A stretch of DNA of 64,000 nt from Aestuariivivens insulae (GTDB lineage: Bacteria; Bacteroidota; Bacteroidia; Flavobacteriales; Flavobacteriaceae): positions 335,755-399,754 of the forward strand of contig NZ_JAKMCS010000003.1 of NCBI RefSeq assembly GCF_022662195.1, in the 5' to 3' direction. Below the pieces are notes generated by a model, which was not told the origin of the DNA, did not search any database, and saw nothing but the letters and a program-made list of their open reading frames with translations. The position numbers and the translations under genes are program-made. Below, piece after piece: positions 1-7,511 of the stretch (position 1 is its first letter; every line of letters starts with the position of its first letter).

Positions 1-885
1 TTTTAAGCCAGCATTTTCCAAGCAATTCTTCATCACGGCTATAACCCCTATACCATCTGGATGAGGTGCTGTCATGTGATAAGCATCGGAGGACAATCCC
101 CCTCCCGCTATTTCAGCATAAATTTTAGCCCCTCTAGCCTTAGCATGTTCATACTCCTCTAACACCAAAGCTCCAGCACCCTCGCCTAATACAAAACCGT
201 CACGCGTTCCATCAAATGGACGTGAAGCCGATTCTGGACTTTCGTTTCGGGTTGAAAGCGCATGCATAGCATTAAAACCTCCCATACCTGCAATGGTAAC
301 TGCTGCTTCGCTTCCTCCAGTAACTACTACATCACAATGTCCTAAACGAATAGAGTTTAGCGCATCGAATATTGCATTAGCAGAAGAGGCGCATGCAGAA
401 ACCGTAGTATAGTTAGGTCCCATAAAGCCATGCTTGATAGAGATGTTTGCAGGCGCAATGTCTGCAATCATTTTAGGAATAAAAAACGGGTTAAATCTTG
501 GTGAACCATCACCTGCAGCATAGTTTAAAACTTCTTGCTGAAAGGTTTCCAATCCTCCAATTCCTGCACCCCATATAACACCAACACGCAATTTGTTGAC
601 TTCGTCCAGATTTAATTTGGAATCTGCAATGGCTTCATCGGCTGCAACCATAGCGTATTGTGCAAACTTATCCATTCTACGAGCCTCTCTCCGGTCTATA
701 AAATCGGTCGCGTTAAAGTTTTTGACTTCGCAAGCAAACTTGGTCTTAAACTTTTCGGTATCATAATATGTTATAGGCGCAGCACCACTTTTCCCACTAA
801 CTAGGCCTTCCCAATATTCGTCTTTGGTATTGCCAATTGGTGTTAAAGCCCCTAATCCTGTGACTACAACTCGCTTTAATTCCAT
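1..885 (-). CDS. fabF: 3-oxoacyl-ACP synthase II (partial)
   Basis: This enzyme elongates fatty acids by condensing malonyl-ACP with acyl-ACP in the cytoplasmic type II pathway. Reading the minus strand from an ATG at 885 gives 295 uninterrupted codons to the window edge. The N-terminus is MELKRVVVTGLGALTPIG, and the thiolase-fold active-site cysteine lies in TVSACASS. The family is usually about 415 residues, so the C-terminal third lies outside the window, including the second catalytic histidine. The gene starts 12 bases after the acpP stop, the classic acpP-fabF operon. I am confident of the assignment, which rests on the motifs and the acpP neighbour. Confidence 0.95.
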   Translation of the reverse strand, partial: MELKRVVVTGLGALTPIGNTKDEYWEGLVSGKSGAAPITYYDTEKFKTKFACEVKNFNATDFIDRREARRMDKFAQYAMVAADEAIADSKLNLDEVNKLRVGVIWGAGIGGLETFQQEVLNYAAGDGSPRFNPFFIPKMIADIAPANISIKHGFMGPNYTTVSACASSANAIFDALNSIRLGHCDVVVTGGSEAAVTIAGMGGFNAMHALSTRNESPESASRPFDGTRDGFVLGEGAGALVLEEYEHAKARGAKIYAEIAGGGLSSDAYHMTAPHPDGIGVIAVMKNCLENAGLK

Positions 886-897
886 AAAGTATTGTGC

Positions 898-1131
898 TTA
901 TTTTGCTTCTTCTATATAAGAAATAGCTTGACCTACTGTAGCGATATTTTCAGCTTGGTCGTCTGGTATTTGAATATCGAACTCTTTTTCGAATTCCATG
1001 ATTAATTCTACAGTATCCAATGAGTCTGCTCCTAAATCGTTTGTGAAGCTAGCTTCTGTTACTACTTCGTTTTCATCAACACCTAATTTGTCAACGATAA
1101 TCGCTTTTACTCTTGATGCAATGTCTGACAT
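898..1131 (-). CDS. acpP: acyl carrier protein
   Basis: This is the 77-residue carrier of growing acyl chains for fatty acid synthesis. The phosphopantetheine attachment serine is in [11 protein letters not shown], at about residue 37, and the protein is strongly acidic and of normal family length. It is the first gene of an operon with fabF on the minus strand. A TAnnTTTG-type -7 box lies at 1163-1170, about 30 bases upstream of the start. The gene is divergent from purN. Nothing is unusual about it. Confidence 0.97.
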   Translation of the reverse strand: MSDIASRVKAIIVDKLGVDENEVVTEASFTNDLGADSLDTVELIMEFEKEFDIQIPDDQAENIATVGQAISYIEEAK

Positions 1132-1162
1132 AATCTTTTAATTTTAAGTTTTAATTAGTTGG

Positions 1163-1170
1163 CAAAAATA
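1163..1170 (-). promoter_or_regulatory. acpP-fabF promoter -7 box
   Basis: On the minus strand the bases read TATTTTTG, which fits the Bacteroidota primary sigma -7 consensus TAnnTTTG. It sits 31 bases upstream of the acpP ATG. I see no clear -33 TTG at the usual spacing, so the call rests on the -7 box and its position. Confidence 0.45.
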
Positions 1171-1314
1171 AAAAACTTTATTTTTAAAACACGTGTTTAC
1201 TTTAAAAATGTGTCTGTAATTTACTAAAATAACTTTTAAGTATTTAAATTTTCCCTTCTAATTGTTAATAATTATTCTTTTTTTTGTTCGAATAATTTAA
1301 CATCACAGGTATAT

Positions 1315-1881
1315 ATGAAACGTATCGTCATCTTTGCGTCAGGAAGTGGGTCTAATGCCGAAAACTTAATTACCTTTTTTCAAAACAGCAGTAACACCTC
1401 TGTAATACAAGTGCTTACAAATAATCCACAGGCTAAAGTTTTAGACCGAGCAAAAAAACTTAAGGTTAGCGCATTATCCTTTAACCGAATAGCTTTTTCT
1501 AAAACTAATGACGTTCTAAATATTTTAAAGAGCGCCAATCCTGATTTAATTGTCCTTGCTGGTTTTTTATGGAAAATGCCCGAATCCATTTTAAATGCGT
1601 TTCCCAATAAAGTCGTTAATATACACCCTGCTTTATTACCTAAATATGGAGGCAAAGGCATGTACGGCATGCACGTGCATGAAGCCGTTGTTGCCAATAA
1701 TGAAACCGAAACCGGCATCACCATACATTATGTAAACGAAAATTATGATGAAGGCGCCATTATATTTCAAGCTAAATGTGATGTGTCAGCAAACGATTCG
1801 GCCGAGACTGTTGCTGCTAAAATCCATGAACTGGAAATGGAACACTTCCCTAAGGTAGTGGAGAAACTTTTAAAGCAATAA
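1315..1881 (+). CDS. purN: phosphoribosylglycinamide formyltransferase
   Basis: This enzyme transfers a formyl group from 10-formyl-THF to GAR in purine synthesis. The 188-residue protein begins with the FASGSGSNAENLI loop that binds the phosphoribosyl group. It carries the HPALLPKYGG segment with the catalytic histidine and, near residue 140, the IHYVNENYDEGAIIFQ strand holding the conserved aspartate. The length matches the family. It is divergent from acpP and followed by rnhA on the same strand. Other purine genes are not adjacent, apart from the PurF-like gene two genes downstream. Confidence 0.95.
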   Translation: MKRIVIFASGSGSNAENLITFFQNSSNTSVIQVLTNNPQAKVLDRAKKLKVSALSFNRIAFSKTNDVLNILKSANPDLIVLAGFLWKMPESILNAFPNKVVNIHPALLPKYGGKGMYGMHVHEAVVANNETETGITIHYVNENYDEGAIIFQAKCDVSANDSAETVAAKIHELEMEHFPKVVEKLLKQ

Positions 1882-1988
1882 TACTATCATATTGAACGCA
1901 GTCGACATGTCTTATATTAATGCGTCAAAATGAAAATAGATTCCTGCCTTTATTTCGACAAACTCAATATAACACGCGGAATGACAAA

Positions 1989-2630
1989 ATGAGCAAAAAA
2001 AAGAAAAAATATTACACGGTTTGGAAAGGCCATAAAACTGGTGTTTTTGAAACGTGGAACGACTGTAAGGCCCAAATAAAAGACTACCAAGGTGCCATAT
2101 ACAAAGCTTTTGAATCGTTTGACGCTGCTAAAAAAGCCCTAAAAGGCAACCATAAAGACTATATAGGTAAAAAGGCTGCTTTTAAAAGTGAACTTTCTGA
2201 AACTGAATTAAAAAAGATTGGCCTACCAAACTATAATTCCATTGCGGTTGACGCAGCATCGAGTGGCAACCCAGGTAAAATGGAATACCGTGGCGTAGAT
2301 ACCAAAACAAAAAAACAATTATTCATTCAAGGGCCTTTTGAAGAAGGCACTAATAACATAGGAGAGTTTTTAGCTATAGTACATGGCCTAGCCCTATTGA
2401 AAAAAAATAATAGCGATCGTATTATTTATACCGACTCCAAAACAGCAATAAGTTGGGTTAAAAAGAAAACGTGCAATACAAAACTAGAACGCACAGAAAA
2501 GAACAAAACGCTTTTCGAGTTAGTTGATCGAGCTGTTAATTGGCTAAATACCAACACCTATACAACTGTTATTGTGAAATGGGAAACCAAAGCCTGGGGA
2601 GAAATTCCCGCGGATTTTGGCAGAAAATAA
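1989..2630 (+). CDS. rnhA: ribonuclease H with N-terminal hybrid-binding domain
   Basis: This enzyme degrades the RNA strand of RNA-DNA hybrids. Residues 1-50 form the viroplasmin/RNase H1 N-terminal hybrid-binding domain (YYTVWKGHKTGVFETW and YKAFESFDAAKKAL). Residues of about 75-210 form the RNase H fold, with the metal-binding acidic residues in IAVDAAS, NNIGEFLA and IYTDSKTA. I chose the ATG at 1989 (MSKKKKKYY). The frame stays open upstream to 1920, but those 23 codons lie in sequence resembling the repeat family seen at about 41640 and are not family-like. The gene lies 107 bases after purN. Confidence 0.85.
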   Translation: MSKKKKKYYTVWKGHKTGVFETWNDCKAQIKDYQGAIYKAFESFDAAKKALKGNHKDYIGKKAAFKSELSETELKKIGLPNYNSIAVDAASSGNPGKMEYRGVDTKTKKQLFIQGPFEEGTNNIGEFLAIVHGLALLKKNNSDRIIYTDSKTAISWVKKKTCNTKLERTEKNKTLFELVDRAVNWLNTNTYTTVIVKWETKAWGEIPADFGRK

Positions 2631-2659
2631 CCCATCCCTTTAACCCCATAAAAATATTC

Positions 2660-2688
2660 TTGTATTACTATTTAAAGGCTTATATTTG
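2660..2688 (+). promoter_or_regulatory. promoter of the PfkB-type kinase gene
   Basis: TTG at 2660-2662 and TATATTTG at 2681-2688 are separated by 18 bases. This is a good match to the Bacteroidota -33/-7 promoter (TTG, about 19 bases, TAnnTTTG). The start codon at 2712 follows 23 bases later. Confidence 0.6.
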
Positions 2689-2711
2689 CAAAAAATTAGC
2701 GCTTCTCATTT

Positions 2712-3653
2712 ATGAGTAAATTAGTAATAGTTGGCACCATAGCTTTTGATGCTATAGAAACGCCTTTCGGTAAAACCGATAAAATTCTTGGTGGTGCCGC
2801 AACTTTTATTGGGCTGGCCGCCTCACATTTTAATGTAGATACCGCCGCGGTATCGGTAGTTGGTGGCGATTTCCCTCAAGATTACTTAGATTTATTATCT
2901 GATAGAAACATCGACCTTTCCGGTGTTGAAATTATTAAGGAAGGAAAGACCTTCTTTTGGAGCGGTCGTTATCATAACGACATGAATTCTAGGGATACCT
3001 TAGTAACAGAGCTCAACACGCTAGCAGATTTTAACCCCAAAGTTCCAGCCAATTACCAAGATGCCGAAATTGTTATGTTAGGCAACTTACACCCACTAAC
3101 ACAATTAAGTGTATTGGACCAAATGGTAGAAAAACCTAAGTTGGCTATTTTAGATACCATGAACTTCTGGATGGACAGCGCTCTAAACGATTTATTAAAC
3201 GTTATTAAGCGTGTAGACGTTATCACCATAAACGATGAAGAAGCGAGACAGCTAACTGGCGAATATTCACTGGTGGTTGCTGCCAGAAAAATTCAAGCCA
3301 TGGGCCCAAAATATGTGGTAATTAAAAAAGGGGAGCACGGTGCTTTATTATTTCATGATGAGCATGTATTTTATGCCCCAGCACTTCCGCTAGAAGAAGT
3401 TTTCGACCCAACTGGAGCTGGTGACACCTTTGCTGGTGGTTTTGCAGGTTATTTAGCCAAAACAGGAGACCTTTCATTTGAAAACATGAAGAACGCTATT
3501 ATATATGGTTCTACTTTAGCCTCGTTTTGCGTTGAAAAATTTGGAACAGAACGCATGATTAATTTATCTAACAACGAAGTACATAAACGATTAATGCAGT
3601 TTAAGCAATTAACACAGTTTGATATAGAATTAACAGAATCTCAACGCGCTTAA
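2712..3653 (+). CDS. PfkB-family sugar/nucleoside kinase
   Basis: This is a 313-residue ATP-dependent kinase of the ribokinase (PfkB) family. The C-terminal signature DPTGAGDTFAGGFAGYL holds the anion hole and the catalytic aspartate. The N-terminal GGAATFIGLAASHF loop contacts the substrate. The substrate cannot be read from sequence. Members of this family adjoining purine genes may act on ribose or a nucleoside, which is inference. The gene has its own promoter at 2660-2688 and a strong terminator overlapping its stop, so it looks monocistronic. Confidence 0.85.
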   Translation: MSKLVIVGTIAFDAIETPFGKTDKILGGAATFIGLAASHFNVDTAAVSVVGGDFPQDYLDLLSDRNIDLSGVEIIKEGKTFFWSGRYHNDMNSRDTLVTELNTLADFNPKVPANYQDAEIVMLGNLHPLTQLSVLDQMVEKPKLAILDTMNFWMDSALNDLLNVIKRVDVITINDEEARQLTGEYSLVVAARKIQAMGPKYVVIKKGEHGALLFHDEHVFYAPALPLEEVFDPTGAGDTFAGGFAGYLAKTGDLSFENMKNAIIYGSTLASFCVEKFGTERMINLSNNEVHKRLMQFKQLTQFDIELTESQRA

Positions 3654-3669
3654 AAGAAGCGCGTTTTTT
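3643..3669 (+). terminator. intrinsic terminator after the PfkB gene
   Basis: The arms AACGCGCTT (3643-3651) and AAGCGCGTT (3657-3665) form a 9-bp perfect GC-rich stem with a 5-base loop, running into a T tract that ends at 3669. The left arm contains the last sense codons of the kinase gene. Confidence 0.8.
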
Positions 3670-3730
3670 AATTAACATAATATTTTCGCAACCAATAACC
3701 ATCTGGAAGCGAATAAATTGAAAACTAAAA

Positions 3731-5629
3731 ATGAGTGACGCTTTAAAACACGAATGCGGAATAGCCGTAATTAGACTTTTAAAACCTTTAGAATACTACA
3801 AGGAAAAGTATGGCACTGCTTTTTATGGGGTAAATAAAATGTACCTTATGATGGAAAAACAGCACAACAGAGGGCAAGACGGTGCTGGTTTCGCAAGTAT
3901 TAAATTAGACACTAAGCCTGGCGATAGATATATTAGTAGAATTCGCTCCATTCAGCAGCAGCCCATTCAAGATATATTTGCTCAAATTAACCAGCGCATT
4001 AACAACGAATTTAAAGCGCACCCCGAATACAGTAACGATGTTGCCTTACAAAAAAAGCATATTCCTTATATAGGCGAATTGCTACTGGGACATGTACGTT
4101 ATGGCACTTTTGGAAAAAACAGCGTAGAGAGTGTACATCCATTTTTAAGGCAAAATAACTGGATGCACAGAAACCTTATAATGGCCGGAAACTTTAACAT
4201 GACCAATGTTAAAGAACTTTTTAGCAACCTTATAGAACTGGGACAGCATCCTAAAGAATACACCGATACCATAACCATTATGGAAAAAATTGGTCATTTC
4301 CTAGATGATGCTGTTAGCAAAATTTATAAAAACCTAAAAAAAGAGGGTTATAACAAAAGGGAAGCCTCACCACTTATAGCAGAACGTTTAAAAGTATCCA
4401 AGATTTTAAAACGTGCTGCCAAAAACTGGGATGGCGGTTATGCTATGGCTGGACTTATTGGCCATGGAGATGCTTTTGTCTTAAGAGATCCAGCAGGTAT
4501 AAGACCCGCTTATTACTACAAAGACGACGAAGTTGTGGTAATCGCTTCAGAGCGTCCAGTAATTCAAACTGTATTCAATGTAAAGTTTGAAGACGTACAG
4601 GAGCTGGATCCAGGGCATGCCATCATTACTAAAAAATCGGGTAAGGTATCCATTAAAAAAATACTGGAACCATTAGAAAGAAAATCATGCTCTTTTGAAC
4701 GTATTTATTTTTCCCGCGGAAGTGATGCCGAAATCTACCAAGAACGCAAAAAACTTGGAGAATTGCTAATGCCACAGGTATTGGATGCCGTCAACAACGA
4801 TACAAAAAACACGGTATTCTCTTATATTCCCAATACTGCCGAAACATCATTTTTTGGTATGATTGAAAGGGCCGAAGCTTTACTTAACAAAAAGAAAACG
4901 GCAGCCATTTTAAGCGGACAACGTTCCATTTCGGCCGAAGAAGTAACCGACATTCTATCAGAACGCACAAGAGTAGAAAAAATAGCCATTAAAGATGTTA
5001 AGCTTAGAACCTTTATTACAGAAGATAGTAGCAGGGATGATTTAGTAGCACATGTTTACGACGTAACCTATGGTGTTATTAAACCAAATGATAACCTCGT
5101 TATCATAGACGACAGTATTGTTCGTGGTACAACCCTTAAGAAAAGTATCTTAAAAATGCTGGACAGGTTAAATCCTAAAAAAATTGTGGTGGTTTCTTCT
5201 GCTCCACAAATTCGCTATCCAGATTGTTATGGTATCGATATGGCTAACTTAGAAAGTTTGGTCGCATTTCAAGCAGCACTGGAACTTTTAAAGGATTCCG
5301 ATCAATACCATATTGTAGAGGATGTTTATAAAAAATGTATCGAGCAAACCGAACTGGACGATAAATATGTGCAAAATTTTGTAAAAGAAATTTATGCTCC
5401 ATTTACAGACGAGCAAATTTCAGATAAAATAGCACAGTTACTAAGCGATGAAAGCATAGAATCTGAAGTAAAAATTATTTTCCAAAGTGTGGACAATTTG
5501 CATAAAGCTTGCCCTAATGACTTAGGTGACTGGTACTTTACAGGCAACTATCCAACAGTTGGAGGAAACAGGGTTGTAAATAGAGCTTTTATTAACTTTT
5601 ACGAAGGCAACAAAGAGCGTGCTTATTGA
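3731..5629 (+). CDS. purF: PurF-like amidophosphoribosyltransferase
   Basis: The family makes phosphoribosylamine from PRPP and glutamine, the first step of purine synthesis. The protein has 632 residues. The N-terminus is a class II glutamine amidotransferase domain in HECGIAVIRL, with the candidate nucleophile Cys9. GHVRYGTFG and GNFNMTN form part of the glutamine pocket. The C-terminal half is a phosphoribosyltransferase with the PRPP loop VIIDDSIVRGTT. It is longer than ordinary PurF (about 470-510 residues), with an insert in the amidotransferase half and an extended C-terminus. It may therefore be a second paralogue. The symbol is tentative. Confidence 0.8.
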   Translation: MSDALKHECGIAVIRLLKPLEYYKEKYGTAFYGVNKMYLMMEKQHNRGQDGAGFASIKLDTKPGDRYISRIRSIQQQPIQDIFAQINQRINNEFKAHPEYSNDVALQKKHIPYIGELLLGHVRYGTFGKNSVESVHPFLRQNNWMHRNLIMAGNFNMTNVKELFSNLIELGQHPKEYTDTITIMEKIGHFLDDAVSKIYKNLKKEGYNKREASPLIAERLKVSKILKRAAKNWDGGYAMAGLIGHGDAFVLRDPAGIRPAYYYKDDEVVVIASERPVIQTVFNVKFEDVQELDPGHAIITKKSGKVSIKKILEPLERKSCSFERIYFSRGSDAEIYQERKKLGELLMPQVLDAVNNDTKNTVFSYIPNTAETSFFGMIERAEALLNKKKTAAILSGQRSISAEEVTDILSERTRVEKIAIKDVKLRTFITEDSSRDDLVAHVYDVTYGVIKPNDNLVIIDDSIVRGTTLKKSILKMLDRLNPKKIVVVSSAPQIRYPDCYGIDMANLESLVAFQAALELLKDSDQYHIVEDVYKKCIEQTELDDKYVQNFVKEIYAPFTDEQISDKIAQLLSDESIESEVKIIFQSVDNLHKACPNDLGDWYFTGNYPTVGGNRVVNRAFINFYEGNKERAY

Positions 5630-5747
5630 TTTTTTTGAGTTAACATAATTTTGACCTTTAATCTATTAAAATAAGCTTTTAATCTAAAAAAAGTGCCGTT
5701 CATCTAGAAAATAAGCGAATTATGTTTTTTAGATTTACCTTGGTATC

Positions 5748-5820
5748 ACCATAACATAAGTAGGTTAAGTTCATGGTAGATTTGGGGCAAAAAAAGGTGA
5801 ACTCTCGTTCGCCTTTTTTT
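5748..5820 (+). ncRNA. small-RNA-like repeat unit, copy 1
   Basis: This is the first of three tandem copies of a structured unit. It starts ACCATAACATAAGTAGG. The 5' hairpin pairs ACCAT with ATGGT, and a single-stranded AGATTTGGGGC follows. It ends in a terminator hairpin AGGTGAAC / GTTCGCCT and a T tract to 5820. A TACCTTGG octamer at 5736-5743 sits where the -7 box lies in the other copies. The region 5630-5747 upstream holds no gene. No protein reading is convincing. Confidence 0.5.
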
Positions 5821-5964
5821 ATGCTTTTTTTTAAGTTTTTTCTTCAACTCCCTATAAGACAGCTTTCTTTTACATCAAGTTTTTATAAAACTCTTTTAAG
5901 CCGATATATTTGTAGTTTACCTAAAATATTTTTCCGTTGTATTAAGCTCCCATATATTCGGATC

Positions 5965-6037
5965 ACCATAACATAAGTAGGTTAAGTTTATGGTAGATTT
6001 GGGGCTAAAAAGGTGAACTTTCGTTCGCCTTTTTTTT
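5965..6037 (+). ncRNA. small-RNA-like repeat unit, copy 2
   Basis: This is the second copy. It has a 7-bp 5' stem ACCATAA / TTATGGT, the same AGATTTGGGGC linker, and a terminator AGGTGAAC / GTTCGCCT with eight Ts. A TATATTCG octamer at 5953-5960 ends 5 bases before the unit, the same spacing as copy 3. The sequence about 70 bp upstream (near 5900) is also duplicated before copy 3, so the duplicated unit includes upstream DNA. Confidence 0.55.
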
Positions 6038-6146
6038 GTGCACTATTCTAACCCTCTACAGCAAATCCTAATCCCCCTTAAGCCAATATATTAGCCGTTT
6101 ACCTAAATTATTTTTTTTAATAGTACCACTAACATAAATTTGTGCC

Positions 6147-6216
6147 ACCATAACATAAGTAGGTTAAGTTTATGGTAGATTTGGGGCAAAAAGGTGAACG
6201 AAAGTTCACCTTTTTC
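6147..6216 (+). ncRNA. small-RNA-like repeat unit, copy 3
   Basis: This is the third copy. It has the 7-bp 5' stem ACCATAA / TTATGGT and the AGATTTGGGGC linker. Its terminator is a perfect 10-bp AGGTGAACGA-type hairpin whose right arm (AAGTTCACCT) differs from that of copies 1 and 2 while still pairing. A consensus -7 box, TAAATTTG, lies at 6135-6142, which would place transcription start at the unit's first bases. It is the best-supported of the three as a transcript of about 70 nt. Confidence 0.6.
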
Positions 6217-6238
6217 ATTTTCTGGAATTTCCCCAAAA

Positions 6239-6274
6239 AAGAAGTCGCCTAAAATAAATTTTAGGCGACTTCTT
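6239..6274. terminator. perfect 17-bp inverted repeat
   Basis: The arms 6239-6255 and 6258-6274 are perfectly complementary over 17 bp with a 2-base spacer. The core is GTCGCCTAAAAT / ATTTTAGGCGAC. Flanking A and T runs on both sides would let it terminate transcription from either direction, between the small-RNA-like copies and sodA. Confidence 0.55.
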
Positions 6275-6300
6275 AATTTATAATAAGCATCCCTTCATGT

Positions 6301-6328
6301 TCACATTACAAATAATCATTTAATGTGA
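6301..6328. other. 8-bp perfect hairpin
   Basis: TCACATTA at 6301-6308 pairs with TAATGTGA at 6321-6328 across a 12-base AT-rich loop. It lies directly before the 87-bp tandem array. Its role is unknown. Confidence 0.4.
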
Positions 6329-6333
6329 CACTT

Positions 6334-6642
6334 AGGATAAGCGACTCACTCAATTCTGATCAACTCAGAATTGGTTCGCTGGATTACTCTTTCTCTTAAA
6401 GAGATCCTTCGGCTAAGCTCAGGATAAGCGACTCACTCAATTCTGATCAACTCAGAATTGGTTCGCTGAATTACTCTTTCACTTAAAGAGATCCTTCGGC
6501 TAAGCTCAGGATAAGCGACTCACACAATTCTGATCAACTCAGAATTGGTTCGCTGAATTACTCTTTCACTTAAAGAGATCCTTCGGCTAAGCTCAGGATA
6601 AGCGACTCACACAATTCTGATCAACTCAGAATTGGTTCGCTG
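6334..6642. repeat. 87-bp tandem repeat, 3.5 copies
   Basis: Units begin with AGGATAAGCGACTCAC at 6334, 6421, 6508 and 6595, an exact 87-bp period, and the last unit is truncated at 6642. Units differ at only a few bases. Each full unit holds two hairpins: AATTCTGA / TCAGAATT with a 5-base loop, and CTCTTT / AAAGAG. Each also has a CCTTCGGCTAAGCTCAGG segment that resembles dispersed REP-like sequences elsewhere in the window. The array ends one base before the sodA stop codon, so it would lie in the sodA 3' untranslated region. Confidence 0.9.
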
Positions 6643-6643
6643 C

Positions 6644-7252
6644 TTACTTTGCTTCAGCGTAACGTCTTTCAACTTCGTTCCAGTTAATAACATTAAAAAA
6701 CGCCTTAATGTAATCTGGACGACGGTTTTGGTAATTTAAATAATAGGCATGCTCCCAAACATCTAACCCTAAAATAGGGGTACCACCACAGCCTACACCT
6801 GGCATTAATGGGTTATCTTGATTTGGAGAAGAACAAACTTCTACTTTTCCTCCTTTATGCACACATAACCAAGCCCAACCTGAACCAAAACGTGTAGCTG
6901 CTGCTTTTGAGAAAGCCTCCTCAAATCCTTCCTTAGAGCCATAAGCTGCTTCAATAGCATCTTTTAATTCTCCGGATAAATAACCTTTACCTTCTGGGTT
7001 CATTACACTCCAAAACAAAGAATGGTTATAAAATCCACCACCATTATTTCTTACGGCAGCATTATTAATATCTAAATTAGCAAGGATATCTTCAATAGAC
7101 TTACCATCTAAATCGGTTCCTTCAATAGCATTGTTTAAATTGTTTGTATACCCTGCATGATGTTTAGAATGGTGTATCTCCATTGTACGTGCATCTATAT
7201 GAGGTTCTAAAGCATCATAAGCATATCCCAATTCTGGTAATTCAAAAGCCAT
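6644..7252 (-). CDS. sodA: Fe/Mn superoxide dismutase
   Basis: This enzyme dismutes superoxide to peroxide and oxygen. The protein is 202 residues long and starts [20 protein letters not shown]. Metal ligands are visible at His27 (IHHSKHH), in the HSLFW region near residue 80, and in [18 protein letters not shown] near the end. I chose the ATG at 7252. The frame is open to 7291, but that extension runs into a TAAATTTG -7 box at 7289-7296, so it cannot all be translated from that promoter. Metal choice (Fe or Mn) is not decided here. The 3' side carries the 87-bp tandem array. Confidence 0.93.
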   Translation of the reverse strand: MAFELPELGYAYDALEPHIDARTMEIHHSKHHAGYTNNLNNAIEGTDLDGKSIEDILANLDINNAAVRNNGGGFYNHSLFWSVMNPEGKGYLSGELKDAIEAAYGSKEGFEEAFSKAAATRFGSGWAWLCVHKGGKVEVCSSPNQDNPLMPGVGCGGTPILGLDVWEHAYYLNYQNRRPDYIKAFFNVINWNEVERRYAEAK

Positions 7253-7288
7253 AATTTTTTGTTTTAAGATTTTAATATTAAACGATTT

Positions 7289-7296
7289 CAAATTTA
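7289..7296 (-). promoter_or_regulatory. sodA promoter -7 box
   Basis: The minus strand reads TAAATTTG, matching TAnnTTTG, 37 bases before the chosen start at 7252. It argues against the upstream in-frame ATG at 7291. Confidence 0.5.
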
Positions 7297-7511
7297 CGCA
7301 TAAAACAGATTAATTAAAAATAATAAATTGTTATCCAACCATTAATAGTTTTTATCTATTTTCTGTGAAAAATTAAATTTAGTTTCACATCAATAACCTA
7401 ACTTTCGACTATGCTCTGCAACCACTTTGTTAGCCCATAATTTTGTTTTCATTTGTTCGCCTTGGATTTTCAAATGAAAAAATTCACGTACTTTTAATCA
7501 AATTTTAATTG

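Noticed and set aside
1920..1988. N-terminal extension of the RNase H gene
   Set aside because: The 23 codons resemble dispersed REP-like sequence (TTTCGACAAACTCAATAT), and the hybrid-binding domain begins right after the ATG at 1989.
5773..5976. A 67-codon ORF between the sRNA-like copies 1 and 2
   Set aside because: It starts inside the first repeat unit and crosses its terminator, has no ribosome-binding context and codes for low-complexity Phe/Leu-rich sequence.
6334..6642. The 87-bp tandem array as a CRISPR array
   Set aside because: The units are directly adjacent with no unique spacers; it is a minisatellite.
7253..7291. N-terminal extension of sodA
   Set aside because: The upstream ATG lies within the promoter -7 box, and the family-conserved start [10 protein letters not shown] is at 7252.
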